Assembly (NCBI RefSeq): GCF_004340465.1
Contig: NZ_SLVV01000005.1
Coordinates: 212,995-276,994 of the forward strand
Length of the DNA: 64,000 nucleotides
Direction: 5' to 3'
From: Mesobacillus foraminis
GTDB taxonomy: Bacteria; Bacillota; Bacilli; Bacillales; Cytobacillaceae
The number at the start of each line of letters is the position of its first letter. Position 1 is the first letter of the stretch. The translations under genes were made by a program, and so were the position numbers. Of the stretch, positions 37,892-46,231 are shown piece by piece. The notes under the pieces are model-generated. The model saw nothing but the letters and a program-made list of their open reading frames with translations. It ran no database searches and had not been told where the DNA came from.

Positions 37892-37919
37892 CATAATATG
37901 TCGGCCGGCAATAGATGGT
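37892..37919 (-). promoter_or_regulatory. Candidate sigma-K promoter of dpaAB
   Basis: Minus strand: -35 AC (37918-37919), 17-base spacer, -10 CATATTATG, against the consensus AC-N16/17-CATANNNTA. About 55 bases before the dpaA start. Match is incomplete, but the known sporulation control of spoVF supports it. Confidence 0.45.
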
Positions 37920-37960
37920 GAGTTTTTCTGGCAGCCCCCATGAAAAATCCTTCCCCAAAT

Positions 37961-37987
37961 AAAAAAAAGCCGGCATGCGCCAGCTTT
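37961..37987 (-). terminator. Terminator of ymxH
   Basis: AAAGCTGGC/GCCGGCTTT stem around GCAT followed by eight T residues on the minus strand; overlaps the ymxH stop codon. It isolates dpaAB from ymxH. Confidence 0.85.
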
Positions 37988-38228
37988 AGTCGTCCTCAGG
38001 TATATCGATAATCACCATGTCGGTGCCAATCTTCTTAATATGTCTCCACGGAACCCTCAATTCCCCTCCCTGCCTCTTGAGGCCGAACCACTTGACTGAT
38101 GGAATGACGAGTGCTTCCACCTGCCCGGTCCGCTCATTTATTTCCAGATCGGTCTGTCCCAGAACACCCAGCCTCTCAGCCTTCTTGACATCAACAATTT
38201 CCTTCCCTCCCAAATCACTAAGCCTCAT
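37986..38228 (-). CDS. ymxH: YmxH/YlmC family PRC-barrel sporulation protein
   Basis: 80-residue PRC-barrel protein beginning RLSDLGGKEIVDVKKAERLG and containing GQTDLEINERTGQVEALVIP. The start at 38228 is supported by GGGGGAG 5 bases upstream and by family length; an ORF from 38297 overlaps the mlpA terminator. The family is linked to sporulation, with unknown biochemical role. Confidence 0.88.
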   Translation of the reverse strand: MRLSDLGGKEIVDVKKAERLGVLGQTDLEINERTGQVEALVIPSVKWFGLKRQGGELRVPWRHIKKIGTDMVIIDIPEDD

Positions 38229-38297
38229 GCTTCTCCCCCATTTCTGCATCCTTACTATATATGTATCGTCTTCAACGGCTTTTAGAATCGGGAACAT

Positions 38298-38331
38298 AAA
38301 AAACAGTCTGCCGGATGACAGACTGTTTTTT
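38298..38331. terminator. Terminator of mlpA (bidirectional)
   Basis: Perfect 10-bp stem AAACAGTCTG/CAGACTGTTT (38301-38310 with 38319-38328), A-run and T-run on either side. Confidence 0.9.
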
Positions 38332-38340
38332 TATTCTATA

Positions 38341-39573
38341 TCAGCTATTAGGAAGCTCCCCGTCCGGACTGATGAGAGCGACAGAGTAATTTTCAGTGAA
38401 AATGCTGTTTGTAAGCCCGTTCACACTGTCTTTTGTTACATCGTCAATCTGCTCGACAATTTCATCCAATGAACGATGGCGGCCAAGCAGCAATTCATTT
38501 TTTCCGTTCCGGCTCATACGGCTGTTAGTGCTCTCCAAGCTTAGCATCAAGCTTCCTTTTAATTGTTCCTTGCTGTTGTTAAGTTCCTTATCTGTAATGC
38601 CTTCCTGCTTGAGCTTCGCAAGGGTGTCCTGAATCGTTTCATACAGAACATCCAGCTGTTTAGCCCCCGTTCCGCCATATATGGTGACTACCCCGCTGTC
38701 CCTGTATGCAGAATGGTAGGAAAATACGGAATAGGCTAATCCTCGCTGTTCCCTTACCTCCTGGAATAAACGGCTGCTCATGCTGCCTCCAAGCACATTA
38801 TTCAGAACGATGAGGCTGTAGATATCCTGATGGCCGATTTGAAGACCCTCAAATCCAATACAAAGGTGAGCTTGCTCCGTTTCCTTCTTTCGGGAAACAC
38901 GGTTTGAATGAAAAGAAGGCTTGTGGTACTGAATTTCTTCTTTTCCTGCCTCGTAGGCGCCAAACAATTTCTCAACGTTTGTAATGAATGTTTCTGGCAC
39001 GTTCCCGGCAATTGAAATAACAACGTTCTCAGGCGTATACGTGTCATGCATATAATGATTGAGCGTATCCCCTGTAAAAGTCGTTAATGTCTCTTCTGTA
39101 CCAAGAATCGGGTACCCAAGGGAATGATCATTGTAGATCGCTTTGCTTAATAGATCATGCACAATGTCATCAGGTGTGTCTTCATACATTTTGATTTCTT
39201 CGTACACTACATTTTTTTCTTTATCCAGCTCTTCTGATACGAAGGTGGAATTGAAGAACATATCTGCAAGTATTTCAAGTGCATACTGGGAATGAGTATC
39301 CAGCACCTTTGCATAATAGCATGTATATTCTTTGGAGGTGAACGCATTCACCTGTCCGCCAATACTGTCAAAGGATTCAGCAATTTCCCTTGCCGACCTT
39401 GTTTTTGTTCCCTTGAAAAACATATGTTCAAGGAAATGGGAAATCCCATTGTTGCCTGGAACTTCATTACGGGAACCTGTTCCAATCCATACACCGATGG
39501 CAACTGAACGGACTGTGGGAATTTGTTCAAGAACAATCCGTACTCCGTTTTGGCATGTATACTTCTTAATCAA
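38341..39573 (-). CDS. mlpA: M16 zinc peptidase MlpA (YmxG)
   Basis: Processing-peptidase-like zinc protease, 410 residues, with HFLEHMFFKGT (HxxEH) and the second Glu in NVVYEEIKMYED; the C-terminal half has the R/Y pair region GGTGAKQLDVLYE. The start is TTG at 39573 with GAGGAGG 7 bases upstream, so the product begins I-K-K-Y-T-C-Q-N-G-V-R as in B. subtilis; an ATG 126 bases upstream has no site and no conservation. About 90 bases after ylxY. Confidence 0.93.
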   Translation of the reverse strand: MIKKYTCQNGVRIVLEQIPTVRSVAIGVWIGTGSRNEVPGNNGISHFLEHMFFKGTKTRSAREIAESFDSIGGQVNAFTSKEYTCYYAKVLDTHSQYALEILADMFFNSTFVSEELDKEKNVVYEEIKMYEDTPDDIVHDLLSKAIYNDHSLGYPILGTEETLTTFTGDTLNHYMHDTYTPENVVISIAGNVPETFITNVEKLFGAYEAGKEEIQYHKPSFHSNRVSRKKETEQAHLCIGFEGLQIGHQDIYSLIVLNNVLGGSMSSRLFQEVREQRGLAYSVFSYHSAYRDSGVVTIYGGTGAKQLDVLYETIQDTLAKLKQEGITDKELNNSKEQLKGSLMLSLESTNSRMSRNGKNELLLGRHRSLDEIVEQIDDVTKDSVNGLTNSIFTENYSVALISPDGELPNS

Positions 39574-39664
39574 ATAAATTCCTCCTCTGGAACCAGTTGC
39601 TAAAACTATTCCTGCAATTCCTAAGTATATTTCATTTTTGTTACTTTTTCCAAAATGAAGATTA

Positions 39665-40624
39665 TTATTTTGCTTTTTTGTGTAAAATTCGCTTTTCACT
39701 CAGCATTTCCGAAACTGTTCCAATTTCCAGGTGTTTTTCCTTTATACCTAAAACCATGGTTTCCAGTGCTTTTTCGGTTGAATCTGTCGGATGCATTAAA
39801 ATCATTGCGCCATTATGGAGTTTTCCTAATACACGCTGATTCAATTCATCTGGAGTCGGTTTTTTCCAGTCGATGGTGTCAATGCTCCATAATACGGTAC
39901 CTAATTGATGCACAGCAGCAATTTTGACTACTTCCTCTTTAAAACTCCCGCTCGGCGGACCAAACCAACGCGCTTTCCTGCCTGTTGTAGCCTCAATTAC
40001 ATCATTGGTTTTTTTTATTTCATCGTGAATCGCGGCAGCCTGCAGGCTTCTCATATCCGGATGTGAAAATGAGTGGTTCCCTACCTCATGTCCCGCATCT
40101 ACGATCATCTTTACCAGCTCCGGATTATTTTTAGCCCATCTGCCTTCCAGGAAGAAGGTAGCATAAACATGATGTTTCTTTAAGGTTGCGAGCATGTCAG
40201 ACAAATATTCGTTCCCCCAGGCCACATTGATGATAAAGCTGACCATTGGCTTTTCCGGATTTCCTCTATAAATGGGTGAAGCAGGAAGGTCGCTTAAGTG
40301 GACCTGTGGTTTTATCTCTTCGAAAACAAGTAAATCCGCTTCAAATCTGCCTTCCCTTTTCATTTTGTCATAGGACTTGCCAATATTCACTTTCAAGCCA
40401 TTATAGCCGGGAATCGCTTTCCACACTGAATCAATCCTGGCATCTACTGGCTTAATTTCATAATCTGGGGCTTTAGTTTCTAATTCCCTGTAAAGTGAAT
40501 CCTTATGCATTGATACGGGAACGGATTCAGATTTTAAATATGTTATATATTGATGGGAAAACGGATTACTTACCAACAGCCACGCACCGGCCAGCATAAC
40601 TGCTGCTCCAAATAATTTTTTCAT
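39665..40624 (-). CDS. ylxY: Polysaccharide-deacetylase-like protein YlxY, degenerate active site
   Basis: 319 residues with an N-terminal membrane/signal segment (LFGAAVMLAGAWLLVS) and a NodB-homology domain from about residue 125. Motif 1, normally TFDDG with the catalytic Asp, reads INVAWGNEY; motif 2 HSFSH and the motif AMILMHPTDST are retained. Loss of the Asp pair suggests it is not an ordinary deacetylase. Lies between pnp and mlpA as in B. subtilis. Probably extracytoplasmic. Confidence 0.88.
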   Translation of the reverse strand: MKKLFGAAVMLAGAWLLVSNPFSHQYITYLKSESVPVSMHKDSLYRELETKAPDYEIKPVDARIDSVWKAIPGYNGLKVNIGKSYDKMKREGRFEADLLVFEEIKPQVHLSDLPASPIYRGNPEKPMVSFIINVAWGNEYLSDMLATLKKHHVYATFFLEGRWAKNNPELVKMIVDAGHEVGNHSFSHPDMRSLQAAAIHDEIKKTNDVIEATTGRKARWFGPPSGSFKEEVVKIAAVHQLGTVLWSIDTIDWKKPTPDELNQRVLGKLHNGAMILMHPTDSTEKALETMVLGIKEKHLEIGTVSEMLSEKRILHKKAK

Positions 40625-40722
40625 CCCTTTGCCTCCTTACAATAGCCACAATCGCCTTGTCCATTATCTCTTTATAGACTATGTGGCGGAAGGAGATGGT
40701 AGAACGGCCTGCCTTTAGATAT

Positions 40723-40750
40723 AAAAAAAGCCAGGGGTTGCCCCTGACTG
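40723..40750 (-). terminator. Terminator of pnp
   Basis: Stem AGTCAGGGG/CCCCTGGCT (one mismatch) around a 2-3 base loop with seven T residues on the minus strand, directly after the pnp stop. Confidence 0.85.
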
Positions 40751-40753
40751 CTT

Positions 40754-42874
40754 TTAACTGTTATTTTGCTCCGCTTTTTCACGCTGTTCCTTGAGCACCG
40801 CTTTTCGGCTAAGATTTACACGGCCTTGCCTGTCAATTTCAGTGACTTTTACCAGGAGCTCGTCACCAATCTTGACGACATCTTCAACCTTGCCTACACG
40901 CTCTTCAGCAAGCTCGGAAATATGAACGAGGCCATCTTTGCCATTAAATATTTCCACGAAAGCACCAAATTTCTCAATGCGCTTTACTTTTCCAAGATAC
41001 ATTTGGCCGACTTCCACTTCACGGATAATGTCTTCAATGATCCGCTTAGCCTTTTGGTTCATTTCGTCATTGACTGAAGCAATAAAGACAGTACCATCCT
41101 GCTCAATATCAATCTTGACTCCAGTTTCTTCAATGATTTTGTTAATCTGCTTGCCGCTTGGTCCAATTACGTCCCTGATCTTGTCCGGATTGATTGTCAT
41201 AGTCAAGATTTTTGGAGCATATTTGGATAGCTGGCCCCGCGGCTCGGAGATGGTTGCAAGCATGGATTCTAGAATCTGCATCCGGCCTATTTTCGCCTGC
41301 TGAAGTGCTTCCTCTAAAATTTCACGGGAAAGTCCCTCGATCTTGATGTCCATTTGGAGAGCAGTTACCCCTTTAGCGGTTCCAGCAACCTTAAAGTCCA
41401 TATCTCCAAGGTGATCCTCCATACCTTGAATATCTGTCAGGATGGAATAATGTTCTCCAGACTTAATCAATCCCATCGCGATACCGGCAACCGGTGCCTT
41501 TAACGGCACTCCGGCGTCCATCATTGCCAGCGTGCTGGCACAGATGCTCGCCTGGGAAGTGGATCCATTTGACTCCAGTACCTCTGAGACAAGGCGGATT
41601 GTGTAAGGAAAATCCTTTTCAGATGGAATGACGACTTCCAACGCGCGCTCACCAAGTGCCCCGTGCCCGATTTCCCTGCGGCCTGGACCGCGGATTGGAC
41701 CTGTTTCCCCTACAGAGAATTGAGGGAAGTTATAATGATGCATAAAGCGTTTTTCCTCTTCCAGTCCCAAGCCGTCAAGAATTTGCACATCTCCCATCGC
41801 TCCAAGGGTACAGATGCTCAATGCCTGGGTTTGTCCTCTTGTAAACAACCCGGAACCGTGTGTGCGCGGAAGCAGGCCAACCTCGGATGATAAAGGACGG
41901 ATTTCCTCCAGTCCGCGTCCATCCGGGCGCACTTTCTCCTCAGTGATCAGCCGGCGCACTTCACCCTTAACAATTTTATCAAGGATTTGCTTAATCATTT
42001 TCAAGTCGGCTTCTTCGATTGCTTCTTCCTCATATTCAGAAATTACACGATTCTTGACTTCCTTGATCGCATCTTCCCTGGCATGCTTTTCCTTTACCTG
42101 GATGGCTGCAATCATATCCTGTTCACATTTGTTTCTAACCTCTGCTTCTAACTCTTTATCAAGTTCAAACAGGGTGATATCCATCTTTTCCTTGCCGACC
42201 TTTGCAACTACTTCCTCCTGGAAGGCAATAAGGCGCTTGATTTCATCATGGCCAAACATAATTGCTTCCAGCATCACTTCTTCAGGCACTTCTTCTGCCC
42301 CGGCCTCAACCATGTTAATGGCATCCTTTGTACCTGCAACGGTTAAATGCATATCGCTCTTTTCCGTTTCTTCTACAGTTGGGTTAATAATGAACTTGCC
42401 ATCAACCCGGCCAACAATAACTCCGGCAATTGGACCTTCAAACGGGATATCTGATACAGACAGGGCAAGAGATGATCCCAGCATCGCTGCCATTTCGGAA
42501 GGACAATTCTGGTCTACACTCATGACAATTGAAATAACCTGTACATCATTTCTGAATCCATCAGCAAATAATGGACGAATTGGACGGTCGATCAGGCGGC
42601 TTGCCAATATGGCCTTTTCACTTGGCCGGCCTTCTCTTTTGATAAATCCTCCCGGAATCTTTCCTACAGCATAAAGACGCTCCTCGTAATTTACTGTGAG
42701 CGGAAAGAAATCCAAATTCTTTGGTTCCTTTGAAGCTGTAGCTGTACTTAAAACTGCCGTATCACCATAGCGTACTAATACTGCGCCATTAGCCTGCTTG
42801 GCAAGCTGTCCGATTTCAACGCTTAGTTGGCGGCCGGCCCAGTCAATTGAAAATATCTGTTTTCCTTGTTCCAT
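40754..42874 (-). CDS. pnp: Polynucleotide phosphorylase
   Basis: 3'-5' phosphorolytic exoribonuclease. 706 residues: two RNase PH domains ([37 protein letters not shown] with catalytic region), a helical linker, KH ([20 protein letters not shown]) and S1 ([20 protein letters not shown]) domains at the C-terminus. AGAGGGG precedes the ATG. Transcribed after rpsO, but the rpsO terminator and about 280 bases intervene. Confidence 0.98.
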   Translation of the reverse strand: MEQGKQIFSIDWAGRQLSVEIGQLAKQANGAVLVRYGDTAVLSTATASKEPKNLDFFPLTVNYEERLYAVGKIPGGFIKREGRPSEKAILASRLIDRPIRPLFADGFRNDVQVISIVMSVDQNCPSEMAAMLGSSLALSVSDIPFEGPIAGVIVGRVDGKFIINPTVEETEKSDMHLTVAGTKDAINMVEAGAEEVPEEVMLEAIMFGHDEIKRLIAFQEEVVAKVGKEKMDITLFELDKELEAEVRNKCEQDMIAAIQVKEKHAREDAIKEVKNRVISEYEEEAIEEADLKMIKQILDKIVKGEVRRLITEEKVRPDGRGLEEIRPLSSEVGLLPRTHGSGLFTRGQTQALSICTLGAMGDVQILDGLGLEEEKRFMHHYNFPQFSVGETGPIRGPGRREIGHGALGERALEVVIPSEKDFPYTIRLVSEVLESNGSTSQASICASTLAMMDAGVPLKAPVAGIAMGLIKSGEHYSILTDIQGMEDHLGDMDFKVAGTAKGVTALQMDIKIEGLSREILEEALQQAKIGRMQILESMLATISEPRGQLSKYAPKILTMTINPDKIRDVIGPSGKQINKIIEETGVKIDIEQDGTVFIASVNDEMNQKAKRIIEDIIREVEVGQMYLGKVKRIEKFGAFVEIFNGKDGLVHISELAEERVGKVEDVVKIGDELLVKVTEIDRQGRVNLSRKAVLKEQREKAEQNNS

Positions 42875-43152
42875 TCATTAAGCCCCTCTCTTACCTGTAT
42901 CCTTTTAACAGCACCCATGCTTTTTATGACGGAATACGCTTTATTCCTCATGTATCTTTTCAGCATGAAACGCTGTCTTATTCGAAATATACCTTTTTCG
43001 GTGGAAATGAAACAAATTCTCCTAAGAGCTTAGGCATATAAAAGCCTGTCCTTTGGAATGCTTTATCATTTATTATGTACAGAAAAAACATCCCTCATAA
43101 GCAGGGAGGAATATGTATATAATTTTATACTGAATTAACTTTCTTACACAAT
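42875..43152. other. pnp leader region
   Basis: Contains a promoter candidate (42986-43015) and a small hairpin CAGC-ATGAAAC-GCTG at 42961-42975 in the putative leader. A second weak hairpin with T-run near 43086-43113. No coding frame. Confidence 0.45.
42986..43015 (-). promoter_or_regulatory. Candidate sigma-A promoter of pnp
   Basis: Minus strand TTGTTT, 18-base spacer, TATATT. Two mismatches in the -35 and one in the -10; the leader would be about 105 bases. Confidence 0.4.
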
Positions 43153-43178
43153 AAAAAAGCGGGAAAAAATCCCGCTTT
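43153..43178 (-). terminator. Terminator of rpsO
   Basis: AAAGCGGG/CCCGCTTT stem with A/T loop and a T-run on the minus strand, a few bases after the rpsO stop. Confidence 0.88.
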
Positions 43179-43184
43179 TGTTAA

Positions 43185-43454
43185 TTATCGACGTAAACCA
43201 AGCTTGTTGATTAATTCACGGTAACGTGAAACGTCCTTGTTACGCAGGTAAGTCAAAAGGTTACGACGTTTACCTACCATTTTTAATAGACCGCGACGTG
43301 AGTGGTGGTCCTTCTTATGAACGCGCAAATGCTCGTTCAAGCTATTGATTTCTTCTGTTAGGACAGCGATTTGAACTTCTGGAGATCCAGTATCACTTTC
43401 GTGAGTCTTGAATTCAGCGATAAGTTCGTTTTTGCGTTCTTTTGTGATTGCCAT
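43185..43454 (-). CDS. rpsO: 30S ribosomal protein S15
   Basis: 89 residues, full-length match to S15 ([20 protein letters not shown], then [18 protein letters not shown]). ATG at 43454 with AGGAGGTG 6 bases upstream; a GTG 9 bases earlier would overlap that site. Binds 16S rRNA and often represses its own translation. Located between ribF and pnp, as in most bacteria. Confidence 0.98.
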   Translation of the reverse strand: MAITKERKNELIAEFKTHESDTGSPEVQIAVLTEEINSLNEHLRVHKKDHHSRRGLLKMVGKRRNLLTYLRNKDVSRYRELINKLGLRR

Positions 43455-43574
43455 CCGGTTCACCTCCTAATGTGATCCCCTGTTACCGAGCAAGCGTCGG
43501 TGACTCGACTTGCCAAGCAAAGGTTCTATTTAATACGTTAATAAGAATACACCTTTTCTTTAAAAAAAGCAAGT

Positions 43575-44519
43575 CTAGTCAGTGTAAAAATAGTCAAGGG
43601 CAGCCTGTTTATCTTTTCCGATTTGTTCAACAAGTGCATCAATGCCGGAAAACTTTTGCTCCGGCCGCAGCCTCAAATGCCATTCAACCGTTGCCGTTTC
43701 TCCGTATATATCCTCGGAAAAATCAAAGATATGTACTTCAACGGTTGGTTTTTTTGCCTTTTTTTCCTTAAATGTCGGCTTATACCCAACATTGCACACT
43801 CCATGGTGCCATTGATCCCTGCTGAAAATCCTGACTGCATAAACTCCAGTTGGAGGAAGCAGATACTCGTCCGGTGTTTCGATATTGGCAGTGGGGAATC
43901 CAATTGTCCTTCCCCGTTTATCTCCATGGGCGACCACACCGGCAGTTGAAAAATGCCGGCCAAGCAAACTGGGAATGGCGTCCACCCTTCCTTCATGAAT
44001 GACTGAACGAATCAAAGTTGAACTGATCTTCTCTCCATCTGCCGAGAGCTTTGGGACAACACTAAAGTCAAACGATCCCCTCGAATGGAATTGAATGGTT
44101 TCCATATTCCCTTTCCCCATCTTCCCATAGGTGTAATCAAATCCGGCAACAGCATGTTTAACATTCAATCCGATTATATAGTCATCAACGAACTGTTGAG
44201 GCAGCAAGCTGGCGAACTCAGGTGTAAAATGGACGATGAATAGATAATCTGCCCCAAGCCCTTCAATTACCCTAATCTTATCTTCAAGAGGTGTAATGTA
44301 TTCGATTTGCTGAACTCTTTTTCCCAGGACTACAGAAGGATGAGGATCAAAAGTCATGACAGCACTTTTCAGCCCTTTGCTTTCAGCAATTTGCTTCGCT
44401 TCTTTTATCACTTTTTGATGGCCTAAATGGACTCCGTCGAAATACCCGAGCGCCATGGCAAGTGGAGGAAAGTCATTTTTATTAAAAGTATGCGGGTGAT
44501 TCAGTTTAATCATTTCCAC
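43575..44519 (-). CDS. ribF: Bifunctional riboflavin kinase / FAD synthetase
   Basis: Makes FMN and FAD from riboflavin. N-terminal nucleotidyltransferase domain (ALGYFDGVHLGHQKVI) and C-terminal riboflavin kinase domain (RGRTIGFPTANIETPDEYLL). Named ribC in B. subtilis. The start is taken as GTG 44519, about 9 bases after AAGGTG; an ATG two codons later (44513) is an alternative. Last gene of the rimP-ribF unit. No FMN riboswitch precedes it. Confidence 0.95.
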   Translation of the reverse strand: MEMIKLNHPHTFNKNDFPPLAMALGYFDGVHLGHQKVIKEAKQIAESKGLKSAVMTFDPHPSVVLGKRVQQIEYITPLEDKIRVIEGLGADYLFIVHFTPEFASLLPQQFVDDYIIGLNVKHAVAGFDYTYGKMGKGNMETIQFHSRGSFDFSVVPKLSADGEKISSTLIRSVIHEGRVDAIPSLLGRHFSTAGVVAHGDKRGRTIGFPTANIETPDEYLLPPTGVYAVRIFSRDQWHHGVCNVGYKPTFKEKKAKKPTVEVHIFDFSEDIYGETATVEWHLRLRPEQKFSGIDALVEQIGKDKQAALDYFYTD

Positions 44520-44557
44520 GTTATTGCTCACCTTTTCTAACAAAGCCTGAATGAACC

Positions 44558-45475
44558 TTAACTGTCATTCCTCAGTACTTTATCCGGCTTGAGGAGACCG
44601 GGCTTTCGAGGGTGCTTCCTGTATATCGCTAATACAGTCCCGTCTTTCGGGCCGACAGCAATCGGTCCCTCCTCAGAAGATAGTTCAGGAGGAATCTCCA
44701 ATAAGGCTCCATTTTTCACTTTTTCTGCTACTGTATCATTTATTTGATATTTGGGCAAATGAGAAATCCCTTCCTCAAGCGGCCTAAGAATCTGCTCGAT
44801 TGCTCCATTTTCTGACAAGTCTTCAATCTGTTCGAACGTAAGACAATCATCAAGGGAAAAGGATGCAGACTGGATCCGCTGTAAATAGGACATATGTGCC
44901 GGGAAGCCAAGTTCCTCTCCAATCATGACAGCAAGTGTCCGAATGTATGTACCTTTGCTGCATTGAACCCTGAAGCGGAAAGACACAGTTGCCCCTTCAA
45001 AGCTGTTCCTGTCGTCCAGTAATTCTATCTGATAGATGTTCACTCTTCTGGATGGCCGTTCAACCTCAATTCCCTGCCGCGCATATTCATAAAGTCTCTT
45101 TCCATTGACTTTCACCGCGGAGTACATCGGGGGAGTCTGGACAATCTCGCCTGTCAGATTGTGAAGTACCTGAAGGATTTCATGCCTTGTAATCGGCCTA
45201 TTCACTAACTTTTCCGTAACCTTTTCCCCGGAAGCATCCTCGGTTGTGGTTGAAAATCCTATTGTTACTTCTCCTTCATACGCTTTTCCCGCGTCGGTAA
45301 TATACTCGGCCACTTTGGTAGCTCTCCCGATACAGACAGGCAAAACGCCTGTTACATCCGGGTCCAGTGTACCCGTGTGTCCAATTCTTTTCATCTTCAA
45401 TATTTTGCGCAGACGGAATACGCAATCATGGGATGTCATCCCAGCTGGCTTAAATAATGGCAATATGCCTTCCAA
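44558..45475 (-). CDS. truB: tRNA pseudouridine(55) synthase
   Basis: Converts U55 of tRNA to pseudouridine. Catalytic Asp in GHTGTLDPDVTGVLPVCIG, with KPAGMTSHDC upstream. The start is TTG at 45475 with AAGGGGG 6 bases upstream; an upstream ATG at 45505 would place ten non-conserved residues ahead. 305 residues. A strong terminator hairpin separates it from rbfA. Confidence 0.95.
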   Translation of the reverse strand: MEGILPLFKPAGMTSHDCVFRLRKILKMKRIGHTGTLDPDVTGVLPVCIGRATKVAEYITDAGKAYEGEVTIGFSTTTEDASGEKVTEKLVNRPITRHEILQVLHNLTGEIVQTPPMYSAVKVNGKRLYEYARQGIEVERPSRRVNIYQIELLDDRNSFEGATVSFRFRVQCSKGTYIRTLAVMIGEELGFPAHMSYLQRIQSASFSLDDCLTFEQIEDLSENGAIEQILRPLEEGISHLPKYQINDTVAEKVKNGALLEIPPELSSEEGPIAVGPKDGTVLAIYRKHPRKPGLLKPDKVLRNDS

Positions 45476-45528
45476 AATGATCCCCCTTCCTGGCTGATAA
45501 CTCAAGTCATCATTGCCTATTTCTTCCC

Positions 45529-45560
45529 AAAAAAATGGATAGACATAAGTCTATCCATTT
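45529..45560 (-). terminator. Strong hairpin/terminator between rbfA and truB
   Basis: Perfect 12-bp stem AAATGGATAGAC/GTCTATCCATTT (45533-45544 with 45549-45560), 4-base loop and T-run on the minus strand. It reaches the rbfA stop and lies inside an otherwise continuous gene cluster. Confidence 0.85.
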
Positions 45561-45930
45561 ATTCTTTATCCTGATTTTCCTGATCTCTTTCCTGATTTTG
45601 AACCTGATGGAGAAGAGTATCAATCCTGTTGCCATAGTCAATGGACTGATCAAATTCGAAGGTAATTTCAGGCGTTTTCCGAAGGCGAATCCGCTGGCCG
45701 ATTTCGGTGCGGATATACCCTTTCGCCTTTGCCAGTGCTTTAAGAGTATTCTCCTTTTGGGCATCATCACCCAGGACAGAGATAAATACTTTTGCCTGCT
45801 GCAGGTCGCCTGTCACCTCAACATCTGTAACAGTTACAAAGCCAATCCGCGGATCTTTTATCTTTCGGCCGATAATATCCCCGAGTTCTTTCTTCATTTG
45901 TTCCCCTACACGATTAACTCTATGGCCCAT
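45559..45930 (-). CDS. rbfA: 30S ribosome-binding factor A
   Basis: Ribosome maturation factor with KH-like fold (123 residues): [20 protein letters not shown], then [20 protein letters not shown] and [20 protein letters not shown]. The C-terminal tail is rich in Gln/Glu/Asp/Lys. Starts 19 bases after the ylxP stop. Confidence 0.96.
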   Translation of the reverse strand: MGHRVNRVGEQMKKELGDIIGRKIKDPRIGFVTVTDVEVTGDLQQAKVFISVLGDDAQKENTLKALAKAKGYIRTEIGQRIRLRKTPEITFEFDQSIDYGNRIDTLLHQVQNQERDQENQDKE

Positions 45931-45949
45931 GTTCGATCACCTCGTAATA

Positions 45950-46231
45950 TTAAAGCCATTCAATGTCTGTAATGGTTCGTTCTATCTCCGGAAATGAATC
46001 AATTAATCCAAGGGCGTTTTGCAATTCCCTCTCCGTTGACACTTTAGCGGAGGAAACCGCCACAATGGCGATTTTAGTCCTCTGCCAAACATCATGGTAA
46101 TCCACTTCCGCAGCAGATACATTATACTTCTGCTTCAGCCTCGTTAAAATTCGCTGCAGGACTGCCCGTTTATCTTTTAAGGAATGGGCATCATATATGA
46201 TGCAATCACAGGCGGCAAGCCCTACTATCAT
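45950..46231 (-). CDS. ylxP: YlxP, DUF503 family protein
   Basis: 93 residues (IVGLAACDCIIYDAHSLKDK, VSAAEVDYHDVWQRTKIAIV) matching the DUF503 family found between infB and rbfA in Firmicutes. Its ATG overlaps the infB stop (TAATG), so it is translationally coupled. Function unknown; context suggests a role in ribosome assembly. Confidence 0.92.
   Translation of the reverse strand: MIVGLAACDCIIYDAHSLKDKRAVLQRILTRLKQKYNVSAAEVDYHDVWQRTKIAIVAVSSAKVSTERELQNALGLIDSFPEIERTITDIEWL

Noticed and set aside
41814..42674. 286-codon plus-strand frame antisense to pnp
   Set aside because: Long, but Ser/Ile/Thr-rich shadow of the conserved pnp coding sequence, without a start site.
44520..44557. FMN riboswitch before ribF
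   Set aside because: Only 38 bases separate truB and ribF; the gene is inside an operon.
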